This document shows positions 9,544-18,366 of a stretch of 64,000 nucleotides of DNA, one piece after another. The position numbers and the translations under genes were made by a program. This DNA is from DASWJZ01 sp963792885. Lineage in GTDB: Bacteria; Pseudomonadota; Alphaproteobacteria; Rhizobiales; Afifellaceae. Each line of letters opens with the position of its first letter. Positions within the stretch are counted from its first letter, which is position 1. Where the stretch lies: the NCBI GenBank assembly GCA_963792885.1, contig CAWBXX010000002.1, positions 1,003,394-1,067,393 of the forward strand, written 5' to 3'. The notes under the pieces were generated by a model that did no database searches, was not told where the DNA came from, and saw only the letters and a program-made list of their open reading frames with translations.

Positions 9544-12500
9544 ATGAAAGTCACCGGCATTCGTCTGCACGGATTCAAGTCCTTCGCTGACGCAATTGAA
9601 GTTCCGGTTGAGCCTGGAATAACCGGCATCGTCGGCCCGAACGGCTGCGGCAAGTCGAACCTTGTCGAAGCGCTGCGCTTCGTCATGGGCGAAAGCTCCT
9701 ACAAGGCGATGCGCGGGGGCGGCATGGAGGACGTGATCTTCTCCGGCTCCGGCAACCGCCCCTCCCGCAACACGGCCGAGGTGACGCTCGATGCTGAGCG
9801 CGACGAGGGAATGGGGAACGGCCCGGAGCAAGTCGAGATCACCCGCCGGATAGAGCGCGACTCCGGGTCGAGCTATCGGATCAACGGCCGCGAAGTGCGT
9901 GCCCGCGACGTGCAGATTTTTTTCGCCGATGCGTCCACCGGCGCACATTCCTCCGCGCTCGTCCGTCAGGGCCAGGTGGCGGAGCTGATCGCCGCGAAGC
10001 CCATCGCCCGCCGCGGCATCCTTGAGGATGCCGCCGGCATCTCTGGCCTGCACGCGCGCCGCAACGAGGCGGAACAGAAGCTTCGCGCCGCGGAGAATAA
10101 CCTCGGCCGGCTGAACGACATCATGGCCGAGATTGAGAGCCAGCTCGAAGGGCTGAAGCGGCAGGCGCGCCAAGCCGTGCGCTACCGCAAGATCTCGGAG
10201 GAGATCCGCCGGGCGGAGGCGACGCTCTACGTCATCAACTGGGAAGGCGCGCTTCAGCGCCTCGCCGAGGCTGAGGCCCAGCTCGAGGCGGCGGGCACGC
10301 ATTTCTCCGAGGCATCGTCAGCGCAGTCCGAGGCGACTTCGGCCGAGACGGCGTCCGCCGAGCGCTTGCCGGCGCTTCGCGAAAAAGCAGCCGCCGCCGC
10401 GGCGAAGCTCGAGCGACTGAAGAACGCGATGGCCGATCTCGACCGCGAAGAGGCGCAGCTTAAGGCACGGCGCGAGGAGCTGGTTGCGCGCCGCGCGCAG
10501 GCAGAGGCCGACATCGGCCATGAGGGCGAGATCGGACGCGACGCCACCGCCGCGTCCGAGCGTCTCGATGCCGAGGAGGCGAAGCTCAAGGCAGAGAGCG
10601 AAGCCGCGGAGGAGCAGATCGCTGCAGCCTCGGCAGCTGCGGAGACGGCCGCCGTCTCCGTCAGCTCGTGGGAGGGGGAGTTCGCCGTCGCAGCCGGGGC
10701 GCTTGCGGCGGCAGAGGCCGAACGCGCCGCGCGCACGCGCGCGATCCGCGAGGCGCAGGCGAAGCTCCGGCGGCTTGAGGAGGAGCGCGCGTCCAAGCTT
10801 GTCGAGCGCGATCGCATCGTGGCGGACGAAGGCGCGGAGGCGGAAGTCTCAGCGGCCGGCGCAGTGCTCGCCGAGGCGGAAGCCCTGGTGGCCGAGCGCG
10901 AGAGAGAAGCCGAGGCGGCCGAGGCAGCCTGCGCCACGGCACGCGAGGCGGAGCGCCGGGAGCGCGGCCCTTATGACGCGGCCGAGCGGGCTTTCGGCGC
11001 GCTCGAAGCTGAGGCGCGCATGCTCGCCGAGCTCCTCGACGCGGGCGGTGCGAGCCGCTTCTCGCCGCTGATCGATTCGCTAGATGTCACGCCGGGTTAC
11101 GAGCAGGCGCTTGCCGCAGCGCTCGGCGACGACCTTGATGCCTCGCTCGATGCGGAGGCGCCGGTGCACTGGGGCGCCTCGACGCTCTCAGGCGGCGATC
11201 CGGCGCTTCCCGGGGGCGCGGCGCCGCTCGTCGACTTCGTGCGCGGGCCGCAGAATCTGATGCGGAGGCTCCGCCAAATCGGTGTCGTCGCGACCTCCGA
11301 GGCCGCCGCCTTGCAGCCGCTTCTCGCCGTGGGCCAGCGGCTCGTGACCAAGGACGGCGGGCTCTGGCGCTGGGATGGCTTGAAGGCGTCGGCGGGGTCG
11401 GCCGCCGCGCGTGCCCGCCGGCTTGAGCAGCGCACCCGCATGGGGATCGTCAGGGAGGCGCTCAGGGCCGCCCGCGGCGAGGTCGACAAGACGCTCGATG
11501 CCTTCGGCACCGCCACGCAGCTCCGCGCTCTGGCCGAGCACCGCGACACGCAGGCGCGCCACGCGCTCGATGCGGCGCGGCAGACGCAGGAAGCACGGCG
11601 GAAGGCGCTGACCGACGCCGAGCGTCGTCATGCTCGCGTCGTCGAGCGTGTCTCCGCCTTCGCCGGAGCATTGACGCGGATCGAATCCGACACCGAGACC
11701 TGCCGCGCCGAGCTTCGCGCAGCCGAGGACGCGCTGGCCGGCCTTCCTGCGACCGCCGAGCTTGAGGCTCGACGTGACGAGGTGCAGGCTGCGCTTTCGA
11801 CGGAACGCGCACGCGCAGCCGAGGCTCGGCTTGAGTCTGAGCGGGCTTTGCATGGGCAGACAGTGCGCACGCGCCGTCTGTCCGATATCGCCGCGGAGCG
11901 CGAGAGCTGGGCGGTGCGGCTCAAGCGCGCCGACGAGCGCGTCGCCGAGCTGAGCGAGCGGCTCGCCGCGCTTGACGCGGAAATCGCCGCGGTTCCGGAT
12001 GATCCGGCCGCTTTCGCGGAGCGGCGACAGGTGCTTGCCGGCGAAAGCGATATCGCGACCGCGGAAGTGGCGGCGGCTGCGGAGGAACTGGCCGCGGCCG
12101 AGGGCGCGCACCGGTCCGCGCAGGAGACGGCGCGCGCCGCGCTCGACATGCTCTCCGAAGCCCGTGAGCGGCGTGGCCGCGACGAGGAGCGCGTGATCGC
12201 TGCGGAGTCGCGCAAGACCGAGCTTGCCGCACAAATCGCCGAGCACTTCGAATGGCAGATCGACCAGCTTCGCGAAGTTGCCGGCCTTCCGTCCGACGCG
12301 GAGCTTCCGGAGGCCGCTTCGGTCGAGGCGCGGCTCCACAAGATCAAGGCGGAGCGGGAGCGGCTGGGCGGCGTCAATCTTCGCGCCGAGGAGGAGATGC
12401 GCGAGCTTGAGACGCGGCTCGGCGAGATGCGGGTCGAGAAGGAGGACCTGGAGGAGGCGATCAAGCGCCTTCGCCTCGGCATCCAGAATCTGAACCGCGA

Positions 12501-12990
12501 GGGCCGCCAGCGTCTCGTCGCCGCGTTCGAGACCGTGAATGGCCACTTCCAGAGCCTCTTCAAGCATCTCTTCGGCGGCGGCACGGCGGAGCTTGCGCTC
12601 GTCGGCTCCGACGATCCGCTTGAGGCAGGGCTTGAGATCGTTGCGCGCCCGCCTGGCAAGCGCCCGCAATCGATGACGCTTCTTTCCGGCGGCGAGCAGG
12701 CGCTGACCGCGCTCGCGCTGATCTTCGCGGTCTTCCTCACCAATCCGTCGCCGATCTGCGTGCTCGACGAGGTCGACGCGCCGCTCGACGACGCCAACGT
12801 CGACCGCTTCTGCAAGCTTCTCGACGACATGCGCCGCCGCACCGACACGCGCTTCATCGTCGTCACGCATAACCCGATCACCATGGCGCAGATGGACCGA
12901 CTGCTCGGCGTCACGATGGCGGAGCGCGGCGTCTCGCAGGTGGTGTCGGTCGACCTTGCAGCGGCGGAGCGTTTCCGCGAGGCGAGTTGA
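9544..12990 (+). CDS. smc: Chromosome partition protein SMC
   Basis: This 1148-residue condensin ATPase compacts and segregates the chromosome with ScpA and ScpB. The Walker A motif GPNGCGKSN is at residues 31-39. Long Ala/Glu/Arg-rich coiled coils flank a hinge of roughly residues 500-660 (SPLIDSLDVTPGYEQALAAA). The C-terminal head carries the signature LLSGGEQALTALAL and Walker B PICVLDEVDAPLDDANV, followed by the D-loop and the switch His in VVTHN. Full family length with no breaks, in contrast to its neighbours. The start ATG 9544 follows the dsbA-like stop by 39 nt. Confidence 0.98.
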   Translation: MKVTGIRLHGFKSFADAIEVPVEPGITGIVGPNGCGKSNLVEALRFVMGESSYKAMRGGGMEDVIFSGSGNRPSRNTAEVTLDAERDEGMGNGPEQVEITRRIERDSGSSYRINGREVRARDVQIFFADASTGAHSSALVRQGQVAELIAAKPIARRGILEDAAGISGLHARRNEAEQKLRAAENNLGRLNDIMAEIESQLEGLKRQARQAVRYRKISEEIRRAEATLYVINWEGALQRLAEAEAQLEAAGTHFSEASSAQSEATSAETASAERLPALREKAAAAAAKLERLKNAMADLDREEAQLKARREELVARRAQAEADIGHEGEIGRDATAASERLDAEEAKLKAESEAAEEQIAAASAAAETAAVSVSSWEGEFAVAAGALAAAEAERAARTRAIREAQAKLRRLEEERASKLVERDRIVADEGAEAEVSAAGAVLAEAEALVAEREREAEAAEAACATAREAERRERGPYDAAERAFGALEAEARMLAELLDAGGASRFSPLIDSLDVTPGYEQALAAALGDDLDASLDAEAPVHWGASTLSGGDPALPGGAAPLVDFVRGPQNLMRRLRQIGVVATSEAAALQPLLAVGQRLVTKDGGLWRWDGLKASAGSAAARARRLEQRTRMGIVREALRAARGEVDKTLDAFGTATQLRALAEHRDTQARHALDAARQTQEARRKALTDAERRHARVVERVSAFAGALTRIESDTETCRAELRAAEDALAGLPATAELEARRDEVQAALSTERARAAEARLESERALHGQTVRTRRLSDIAAERESWAVRLKRADERVAELSERLAALDAEIAAVPDDPAAFAERRQVLAGESDIATAEVAAAAEELAAAEGAHRSAQETARAALDMLSEARERRGRDEERVIAAESRKTELAAQIAEHFEWQIDQLREVAGLPSDAELPEAASVEARLHKIKAERERLGGVNLRAEEEMRELETRLGEMRVEKEDLEEAIKRLRLGIQNLNREGRQRLVAAFETVNGHFQSLFKHLFGGGTAELALVGSDDPLEAGLEIVARPPGKRPQSMTLLSGGEQALTALALIFAVFLTNPSPICVLDEVDAPLDDANVDRFCKLLDDMRRRTDTRFIVVTHNPITMAQMDRLLGVTMAERGVSQVVSVDLAAAERFREAS

Positions 12991-13058
12991 GTAGCCGAAC
13001 AGCGGCTAAGGCGAGAAAGACAAGCGATTACAATATCTTGTGTTGAATCGCGGTTGCC

Positions 13059-13087
13059 TTGACACCTATAGGGGCCAAAACTATGGT
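13059..13087 (+). promoter_or_regulatory. Sigma-70-like promoter of the F0 ATP synthase operon
   Basis: A consensus TTGACA at 13059-13064 is followed by a 17-nt spacer and TATGGT at 13082-13087. It lies about 77 nt before the atpI start and downstream of smc, where a promoter for the atp operon is needed. Confidence 0.75.
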
Positions 13088-13163
13088 GCGCCCGGTTTCG
13101 GAGGGGTCTGCCCCTGCCGATGCTTGTTTGCGCGCTGTCTGAAGGGCGGTTTCCGGACATCGG

Positions 13164-13520
13164 ATGGCGGCGAAGGGCGAGAAATCGGGAAGGACGAACG
13201 GCGCGGAGTCCGACGCCGAGCTTGCCCGGCGGCTTGATCGTCTTTCGCGCGCGCTTGACGCTGAAAAGCGGGATCGCGCGGAAGCGGAGCGGGCGGTGCG
13301 GACGAGCGGCACGGATTTCGCTTACGCCTTCCGGCTGGCGAGCGAGTTCGTTGCCGGCATTCTCGTCGGCATCGCGTTGGGCTGGGGGCTTGACCGTGTA
13401 GCGGGCACGTCTCCGTGGGGTCTGATCGGCTTTCTGCTGCTCGGCTTCGCTGCGGGCGTCGTGAACGTAGTTCGCGCGTCGAGCCGCATAACGAGCGGCA
13501 GGGACGGGCGGTCGGGTTGA
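13164..13520 (+). CDS. atpI: ATP synthase protein I
   Basis: This 118-residue membrane protein helps assemble the c-ring of the F1F0 ATP synthase. It has a charged N-terminal half (ARRLDRLSRALDAEKRDRAEAE) and two transmembrane helices, ASEFVAGILVGIALGWGLD and PWGLIGFLLLGFAAGVVNVV. That is the AtpI/AtpQ layout of Alphaproteobacteria. It is the first gene of the F0 operon, directly behind the promoter at 13059-13087. Confidence 0.92.
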   Translation: MAAKGEKSGRTNGAESDAELARRLDRLSRALDAEKRDRAEAERAVRTSGTDFAYAFRLASEFVAGILVGIALGWGLDRVAGTSPWGLIGFLLLGFAAGVVNVVRASSRITSGRDGRSG

Positions 13521-13559
13521 ATGCACCGCCCGGCTGGGCGTTGAGAGGGGAATTCAGGC

Positions 13560-14333
13560 GTGGAAGCGACAGCGGCCGCCGACAAGGTCGACCCGATCCA
13601 TCAGTTCGGCATCCACAGCATCGTCGATTTCGGCACGATCGGCGGGGTGCACATCGCCTTCACCAATTCGGCGCTCTTCATGTTCATCGCCGTAGCGCTG
13701 ATCGCCGCGCTCCTCATCCTGGGCACGTCGAGCCGCGCCGTCGTTCCTGGACGCATCCAGGCGCTTGCCGAGATCTCCTACGAATTCGTCGCCAACATGC
13801 TGCGCGACAGCGCCGGCAAGGAGGGGATGCGCTTCTTCCCCTTCGTCTTCTCGATCTTCATGTTCGTGCTCTTCTGCAACGTGATCGGGCTGGTGCCTTA
13901 TTTCTTCACCGTCACCAGCCAGATCGTCATCACTGCCGCGCTCGCGCTGACCATCATCCTGCTCGTTATCCTCTACGGCTTCTACAAGAACGGCTTGAAA
14001 TTCCTCGGCCTTTTCGTGCCCCAGGGCGTGCCCGGTTATCTCCTGCCGCTTGTCGTCGCCATCGAGGTGATGTCCTTCCTGTCACGGCCGATCAGCCTCT
14101 CCGTCCGTCTCTTCGGCAACATGCTGGCCGGCCACATCACGCTGAAGGTTTTCGCGAGCTTCATCCTGATGCTCGGCGCCTACGGCATCGTCGGCTGGGC
14201 CGGCGCGGTCATCCCCTTCGCCATGACCGTCGCGCTGACTGCGCTGGAGATTCTGATTGCCTTTCTGCAGGCTTATGTCTTCGCCATCCTGACCTGCATG
14301 TACTTGAACGACGCGCTACACCCGTCGCACTGA
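13560..14333 (+). CDS. atpB: ATP synthase F0 subunit a
   Basis: This 257-residue integral membrane subunit forms the two proton half-channels of F0. The essential arginine is in the helix LSVRLFGNMLAGHITLKVF. Later helices include ALEILIAFLQAYVFAILTCMYLNDA. The start is a GTG at 13560. It lies between atpI (39 nt gap) and atpE (32 nt gap) in one operon. Confidence 0.97.
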   Translation: MEATAAADKVDPIHQFGIHSIVDFGTIGGVHIAFTNSALFMFIAVALIAALLILGTSSRAVVPGRIQALAEISYEFVANMLRDSAGKEGMRFFPFVFSIFMFVLFCNVIGLVPYFFTVTSQIVITAALALTIILLVILYGFYKNGLKFLGLFVPQGVPGYLLPLVVAIEVMSFLSRPISLSVRLFGNMLAGHITLKVFASFILMLGAYGIVGWAGAVIPFAMTVALTALEILIAFLQAYVFAILTCMYLNDALHPSH

Positions 14334-14365
14334 AATCAACTCTCACCTGATCTAAGGAGTTCATC

Positions 14366-14593
14366 ATGGAAGCGGATGCTGCAAAGCTGATTGGTGCCGG
14401 TATCGCCTGCATCGGAATGGGCGGAGCCGGCATCGGCCTCGGCTCGCTCTTCGGCCTTTATCTGCAGAGCGCGATCCGCAATCCGGCCGCCGCCGACGGC
14501 CAGTTCGGCCGCCTGATCTTCGGCTTTGCGGTGACGGAGGCGCTCGGCATCTTCTCTCTGCTGATCGCGTTTCTGCTTATCTACGCCGTCTGA
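14366..14593 (+). CDS. atpE: ATP synthase F0 subunit c
   Basis: This 75-residue two-helix hairpin forms the proton-driven rotor ring. The first helix has the Gly-rich GMGGAGIGLGSLFG stretch and the polar loop is RNPAA. The proton-carrying carboxylate is E58 in FGFAVTEALGIF. A strong ribosome site AAGGAG lies 7 nt before the ATG, matching the high copy number this subunit needs. Confidence 0.97.
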   Translation: MEADAAKLIGAGIACIGMGGAGIGLGSLFGLYLQSAIRNPAAADGQFGRLIFGFAVTEALGIFSLLIAFLLIYAV

Positions 14594-14646
14594 GGCGCGA
14601 GCGGGCGGCCGATCGATTGGCCGCCTGAACGGGAAGGCAAACGGCC

Positions 14647-15282
14647 GTGACCTTCGTTTCATCCGCATTTGCGCAGACGGAGTCGCCAGCGGCGCCAGCG
14701 ACCGACTCCGGCAACGCGGCGCCTGCCGCTGACGCCATGCACGCGACGATCGAGGCGCCGGCCGGCGCGCACGGCGGCGGGCACTCCTCGTTCCCGCCCT
14801 TCGACCCGTCGACCTTCGGCTCGCAGATCTTCTGGCTTCTGATCGCCTTTGGCGGCCTCTACCTCCTGATGAACCGGATCGCCGTTCCACGGATCAGCGG
14901 CATCCTTGAAGGTCGCGCCAACCGCATCGCCGGAGACCTCTCCGAGGCGGGCCGCATGAAGGCGGAATCGGAAGCGGCGGGCGCGGCTTACGAGGAAGCT
15001 CTCGCGGCCGCGAGGCAGAACGCTCACCGGATCGCTCAGGAGGCGCGCGACGCCGGGAAGGCCGAAGTCGATGCGGATCGCGCAAAAACGGAAACCGGGC
15101 TCAACAACAAGCTCGCGGCCGCGGAGGCGGAGATCGCCAAGGTGAAGCAGGCGGCTCTCGCCGGCGTCGACGCGATCGCTAAGGACGCGGTCGAGACGAT
15201 CGTGGAGGTGCTGGTCGGCGCCAAGGTCGGCAAGGCCGAGATCGCGAAGGCGGTCGAAGCGGTGATCGAGGAGAGGGCCTGA
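14647..15282 (+). CDS. atpG: ATP synthase F0 subunit b'
   Basis: This 211-residue b'-type stalk subunit pairs with subunit b to hold F1 against F0. It has an Ala/Pro-rich N-terminus, one transmembrane helix (SQIFWLLIAFGGLYLLMNR, about residues 58-77), and a long Ala/Glu/Lys amphipathic helix. The GTG start at 14647 follows atpE by 53 nt. Its TGA overlaps the ATG of atpF by one base. A separate b' subunit next to b is typical of Alphaproteobacteria and photosynthetic bacteria. In some genomes the symbol is atpF2 or atpX. Confidence 0.93.
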   Translation: MTFVSSAFAQTESPAAPATDSGNAAPAADAMHATIEAPAGAHGGGHSSFPPFDPSTFGSQIFWLLIAFGGLYLLMNRIAVPRISGILEGRANRIAGDLSEAGRMKAESEAAGAAYEEALAAARQNAHRIAQEARDAGKAEVDADRAKTETGLNNKLAAAEAEIAKVKQAALAGVDAIAKDAVETIVEVLVGAKVGKAEIAKAVEAVIEERA

Positions 15283-15773
15283 TGGACGCCACCCAATGGG
15301 CAACGGCCTGGGTCTTCCTTGGGCTCCTCGTGGTCCTCGGCGTCATGGTCTACATGAAGGTGCCGGGGATGTTGACGAAGGCGCTTGACGACCGCGCCGT
15401 CAAGATCCGCTCCGAGCTCGACGAGGCGCGCCGGCTCCGCGAGGAGGCCGAGTTGCTCCTGAAGGAATATGAGAAGAAGCGCGGCCAAGCCGAAGGCGAG
15501 GCTGAAGCAATCATCGCGCAGGCGAAGCGCGAGGCAGAGGCGCTCGCCACGGAATTGCGTGCCCGCATCGAGGACTACGTCGTCCGCCGCACCAAGGCGG
15601 TCGAGGCGCGCATTGCCCAAGCCGAGAGCCAAGCCGTCGCTGAGGTGAGAAGCCGCGCGATCGAAGTCGCCACCGCTGCCGCGGGCCGCATCCTTGCCGA
15701 GGAGGCAAAGGGTAAGACGGGCGAAGAGCTGATCGACCGCTCGATCGAGTCGGTCAGGAAGAACCTGAACTAG
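15282..15773 (+). CDS. atpF: ATP synthase F0 subunit b
   Basis: This 163-residue stator subunit has one N-terminal transmembrane helix (WVFLGLLVVLGVMVYMKVPG) and a long charged coiled coil to the C-terminus. The GRILAEEAKGKTGEELIDRSIESV end fits the family. It starts at the last base of the b' stop codon, so expression is coupled. The F1 genes (atpHAGDC) are not in this window, as expected for the split arrangement in this class. Confidence 0.96.
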   Translation: MDATQWATAWVFLGLLVVLGVMVYMKVPGMLTKALDDRAVKIRSELDEARRLREEAELLLKEYEKKRGQAEGEAEAIIAQAKREAEALATELRARIEDYVVRRTKAVEARIAQAESQAVAEVRSRAIEVATAAAGRILAEEAKGKTGEELIDRSIESVRKNLN

Positions 15774-15802
15774 GCGGCAATCAGAGTCGGGATGCCGCGT
15801 AT

Positions 15803-15822
15803 CCTCCCCGCTTGAGGGGAGG
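15803..15822. terminator. Hairpin between convergent atpF and rnhB
   Basis: A 7-bp perfect stem, CCTCCCC (15803-15809) with GGGGAGG (15816-15822), has a 6-nt loop. It lies between convergent genes, where a bidirectional terminator is expected, but no T-run follows on either strand. Confidence 0.5.
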
Positions 15823-15831
15823 CTGTGGCGC

Positions 15832-16536
15832 CTATTTCGACCCCTCGTCGTCTTCCCACACCTCCGAAAGCTCCCCCTGCGCGGGCTCGAAGAATGCGGC
15901 GACGCGCCAGAAGCTCCGGCGGTGCAGCCGGCACGGCCCAAGCGCGTTGAGCGCAGCCTGGTGCGCTTTCGTTGAGTAGCCCTTGTGGGCAGCGAGCCCG
16001 TAGCCGGAAAAACTCTCGTCGCAGCGCGCCATCAGCCGGTCGCGCATGACCTTGGCGACGATCGAAGCAGCCGCGATCGAGAGGCACGTGGCGTCGCCGC
16101 CGACGATCGGCCGTGCCTCGCAAATCATCTTCTCCGGCACCATGTTGCCGTCGAAGAGCGCCGCATCGACGGGCGCGGAGAGGCCGGCGACCGCGCGCCG
16201 CATCGCCTGCAGCGTCGCCTGCAGGATGTTGACGCGGTCGATCGCGGCGACCGAGCCGAAGGCGACGGAGATCTCCGCACGCTCGCAGAGCTTGGCGAAG
16301 AGCTCCTCACGCCTCTCCGCAGTGAGGACCTTCGAGTCGGCGATCCCCTTCGGCAGCTTCTTCGGATCGAGCACGACGGCGGCAGCGACAACCGGGCCCG
16401 GCAAGCGGCCCGCGGCCGGCTTCGTCGACGCCGGCGACGCGGCGAAAGCCCTTCGCGAAAAAGCTTCCGCTCCGCCCTGAAGGTCGCGCGGACGGCCGGA
16501 GCCGTTGCTCGGCTCGACGGATTCTGCAAGCGCCAT
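15832..16536 (-). CDS. rnhB: Ribonuclease HII (two compensating frameshifts)
   Basis: RNase HII cuts RNA in RNA/DNA hybrids and removes single ribonucleotides from DNA. The catalytic motif AGVDEAGRGPLAGP is in one frame, while both the N-terminus and the rest (VVAAAVVLDPKKL, LFDGN, LSIAAASIVAKVMRDRLM) are in another. One base is lost near 16452 and one gained near 16400, so the net frame is kept but the active-site segment is mistranslated as written. The start MALAESVEPSNG is one of several choices. A repeat element lies upstream at 16619-16714. Confidence 0.87.
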   Translation of the reverse strand: MALAESVEPSNGSGRPRDLQGGAEAFSRRAFAASPASTKPAAGRLPGPVVAAAVVLDPKKLPKGIADSKVLTAERREELFAKLCERAEISVAFGSVAAIDRVNILQATLQAMRRAVAGLSAPVDAALFDGNMVPEKMICEARPIVGGDATCLSIAAASIVAKVMRDRLMARCDESFSGYGLAAHKGYSTKAHQAALNALGPCRLHRRSFWRVAAFFEPAQGELSEVWEDDEGSK

Positions 16537-16618
16537 GCCCCCGATAGGCCGCGCGGCGCGCGGGCAAGGTCGGGGGCCGAGACCCACAGGCGATCCCCAG
16601 CTGAGGTCGACGCATTTT

Positions 16619-16714
16619 CGTCATGCGGGCTTGACCCGCAAGCGATTCCGCGACGGTCGGGACGTGGAGGGATGTTCTGGAATGGATGCGCGGATCAAGT
16701 CCGGGCATGACGAC
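16619..16714. repeat. Intergenic palindromic repeat element, copy 1
   Basis: The ends are inverted: TCGTCATGCGGGCTTGACCCG on the left (first 20 bases counted from 16619) and its counterpart GATCAAGTCCGGGCATGACG on the right. A similar unit lies at 54808-54908. Such CATGCC...CTTGATCCGGG palindromes are common in intergenic DNA of Hyphomicrobiales. Confidence 0.65.
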
Positions 16715-16729
16715 ACTGGACGGACGTTG

Positions 16730-17920
16730 CTAGACGGCCAGCGCCAGCTTCAATTGCCCGCCGACCGGTACCGGCGGCTCGAAGATGTCGGCGCGGAGCT
16801 TGCGGCGCTCGATGTTGAGCCCGAGGCGCTTCGTCGCCGCCTCGAAGCGGCGGCCGATCATCCACGCATAAGGACCGCGCCCGCGCTGGCGCACGCCCCA
16901 TTCCGATTCGTAGTCCTTGCCGCCGCGCATTTGCTGCATCACCGACATGACGTGGCTGTAGCGGTCGGGATAGTTGGCGCTCAGCCATTCGCGGAAGAGC
17001 GGCGCGACTTCGAGCGGCAGGCGCAAGAGCACGTAGCCCGCTTCGCGCGCGCCGGCCTCGCGGCCCGCTTCGAGCAGGCGCTCGAGCTCCATGTCGTTCA
17101 GCGCCGGCACGATCGGCGCCGTCATCACGGTGACCGGAATGCCGGCGGCGGCAAGCTTCTGCATCGTCTCGAGCCGCTTAGGCGGCGTAGCAGCGCGCGG
17201 CTCCATCGCGCGCGCGAGCTTGCGGTCGAGCGTCGTCAGCGACAGCGCCACCTTGGCGAGCCCGCGCTCCGCCATCGACGCGAGGATATCGATGTCGCGC
17301 GTGACGAGCGCCGACTTCGTGACGATGCCGACGGGATGGTTGGCCTTCGAGAGCACTTCCAGGATCTGCCGCATCACGCGCCATTCGCGCTCGATCGGCT
17401 GATAGGGATCGGTGTTGGTGCCGATCGCGATCGTGCGCGGCTCGTAGCCGGGCGCCGCGAGCTCCTTCTCCAGGAGCTCGGCTGCGTCGGGCTTCACGAA
17501 GAGCTTCGATTCGAAATCGAGTCCCGGCGAGAGCCCCATATTGGCGTGCGTCGGGCGCGCGAAGCAGTAGCTGCAGCCGTGCTCACAGCCGCGATAGGGG
17601 TTGATCGAACGGTCGAAGGAGATGTCGGGAGACTGGTTGCGCGTGATGATCTTGCGCGCACGCTCGACCTGCACTTCGGTCTTGAGAGCCGGCAGCTCTT
17701 CGAGCGTGCCCCAATCGTCGTCGAAGGCTTCGACGGTCTTCGATTCGTAGCGGCCGGAGACGTTGGTTTGCGAGCCCCGGCCCCGCCGCCTGTCGGCGAG
17801 GATATCTGACTCGAACGGCCCCGCCGGCCGACGCCCGCGCAGGCGGACGCCGGCCTTTGGGACGGGGTCGGGGAGACCACGTTGGCCAATATTGGAACGC
17901 TGATCGGCGCGATTCAACAT
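16730..17920 (-). CDS. PA0069-family radical SAM protein
   Basis: This 396-residue radical SAM protein carries the cluster motif GCEHGCSYC (C-X3-C-X2-C), which holds a [4Fe-4S] cluster for SAM cleavage. Other family blocks are RSINPYRGCEHG, IGTNTDPYQPIE, VGIVTKSALVTRDID and APIVPALND. The N-terminal GRGSQTNVSGRYE block is usual for the PA0069 group. Its reaction is unknown; some relatives are spore photoproduct lyase-like. A LexA-type box overlaps the presumed -35 region, so SOS control is likely. Start choices are ATG 17920 or 17926; with the predicted promoter the mRNA could be nearly leaderless. Confidence 0.9.
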   Translation of the reverse strand: MLNRADQRSNIGQRGLPDPVPKAGVRLRGRRPAGPFESDILADRRRGRGSQTNVSGRYESKTVEAFDDDWGTLEELPALKTEVQVERARKIITRNQSPDISFDRSINPYRGCEHGCSYCFARPTHANMGLSPGLDFESKLFVKPDAAELLEKELAAPGYEPRTIAIGTNTDPYQPIEREWRVMRQILEVLSKANHPVGIVTKSALVTRDIDILASMAERGLAKVALSLTTLDRKLARAMEPRAATPPKRLETMQKLAAAGIPVTVMTAPIVPALNDMELERLLEAGREAGAREAGYVLLRLPLEVAPLFREWLSANYPDRYSHVMSVMQQMRGGKDYESEWGVRQRGRGPYAWMIGRRFEAATKRLGLNIERRKLRADIFEPPVPVGGQLKLALAV

Positions 17921-17927
17921 GCGCATA

Positions 17928-17956
17928 TAATTACTTTGAGAGAGTGAACATTGCAA
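17928..17956 (-). promoter_or_regulatory. Possible promoter of the radical SAM gene
   Basis: On the minus strand, TTGCAA (17951-17956), a 17-nt spacer and TAATTA (17928-17933) form a plausible sigma-70 promoter. Its -35 lies inside the LexA box, which fits repression by LexA. Confidence 0.4.
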
Positions 17957-17960
17957 GAAC
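17946..17960 (-). promoter_or_regulatory. LexA (SOS) box
   Basis: The plus strand has GAAC-ATTGCAA-GAAC, that is GTTC-N7-GTTC on the minus strand, the known alphaproteobacterial LexA site. It lies 26-40 nt upstream of the radical SAM start. A second inverted pair, GAACA...TGTTC (17957-17976), overlaps it. Confidence 0.75.
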
Positions 17961-17962
17961 AT

Positions 17963-18366
17963 ACGGGAATGTGTTCCAAAGGATAGCGAAATGGGGCCGA
18001 TTTCGTTCTGTCATTGGAGGCTGTCGGCCCCTGCCCGAAATGTGGCCGAAGCAGCTCGAAACGGCGGTCTTTTAGGGGTTTAGCGGGTATCGCCGGCCTT
18101 CACGGACGGCTTTGTCACCGGAGCGTCGCGAAGGAGCCGCAGAACACCGTTCGCGAGCACCCCCGCGGAACGAATCAGTCACACGATGCGGTGATTCGCC
18201 GTCCCCGCGAAACGGGTGGTGGGGAGAGTGCGCAACCTTGCTTGGCGAAGGAATTGCGACAACGCCCGAGGCGCCGACCCCGCGGCGCGGGTCAGTCTGG
18301 TCAAAGCGGCAAGTTCTTATGACAAGCCCGGCGCGGCTTTGATAAGGCATCGCCCGCGAGGTTTAG
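17963..18366. other. Intergenic region without a recognised gene
   Basis: About 400 nt between the radical SAM gene and glyS hold the LexA box at the left edge but no convincing coding sequence on either strand. The glyQ gene that usually precedes glyS is not here. Confidence 0.6.

Noticed and set aside
11188..13526. Long minus-strand frames opposite smc and the atp promoter
   Set aside because: They are Arg/Ala/Ser-rich antisense frames with no family character, and they cross the atpI gene.
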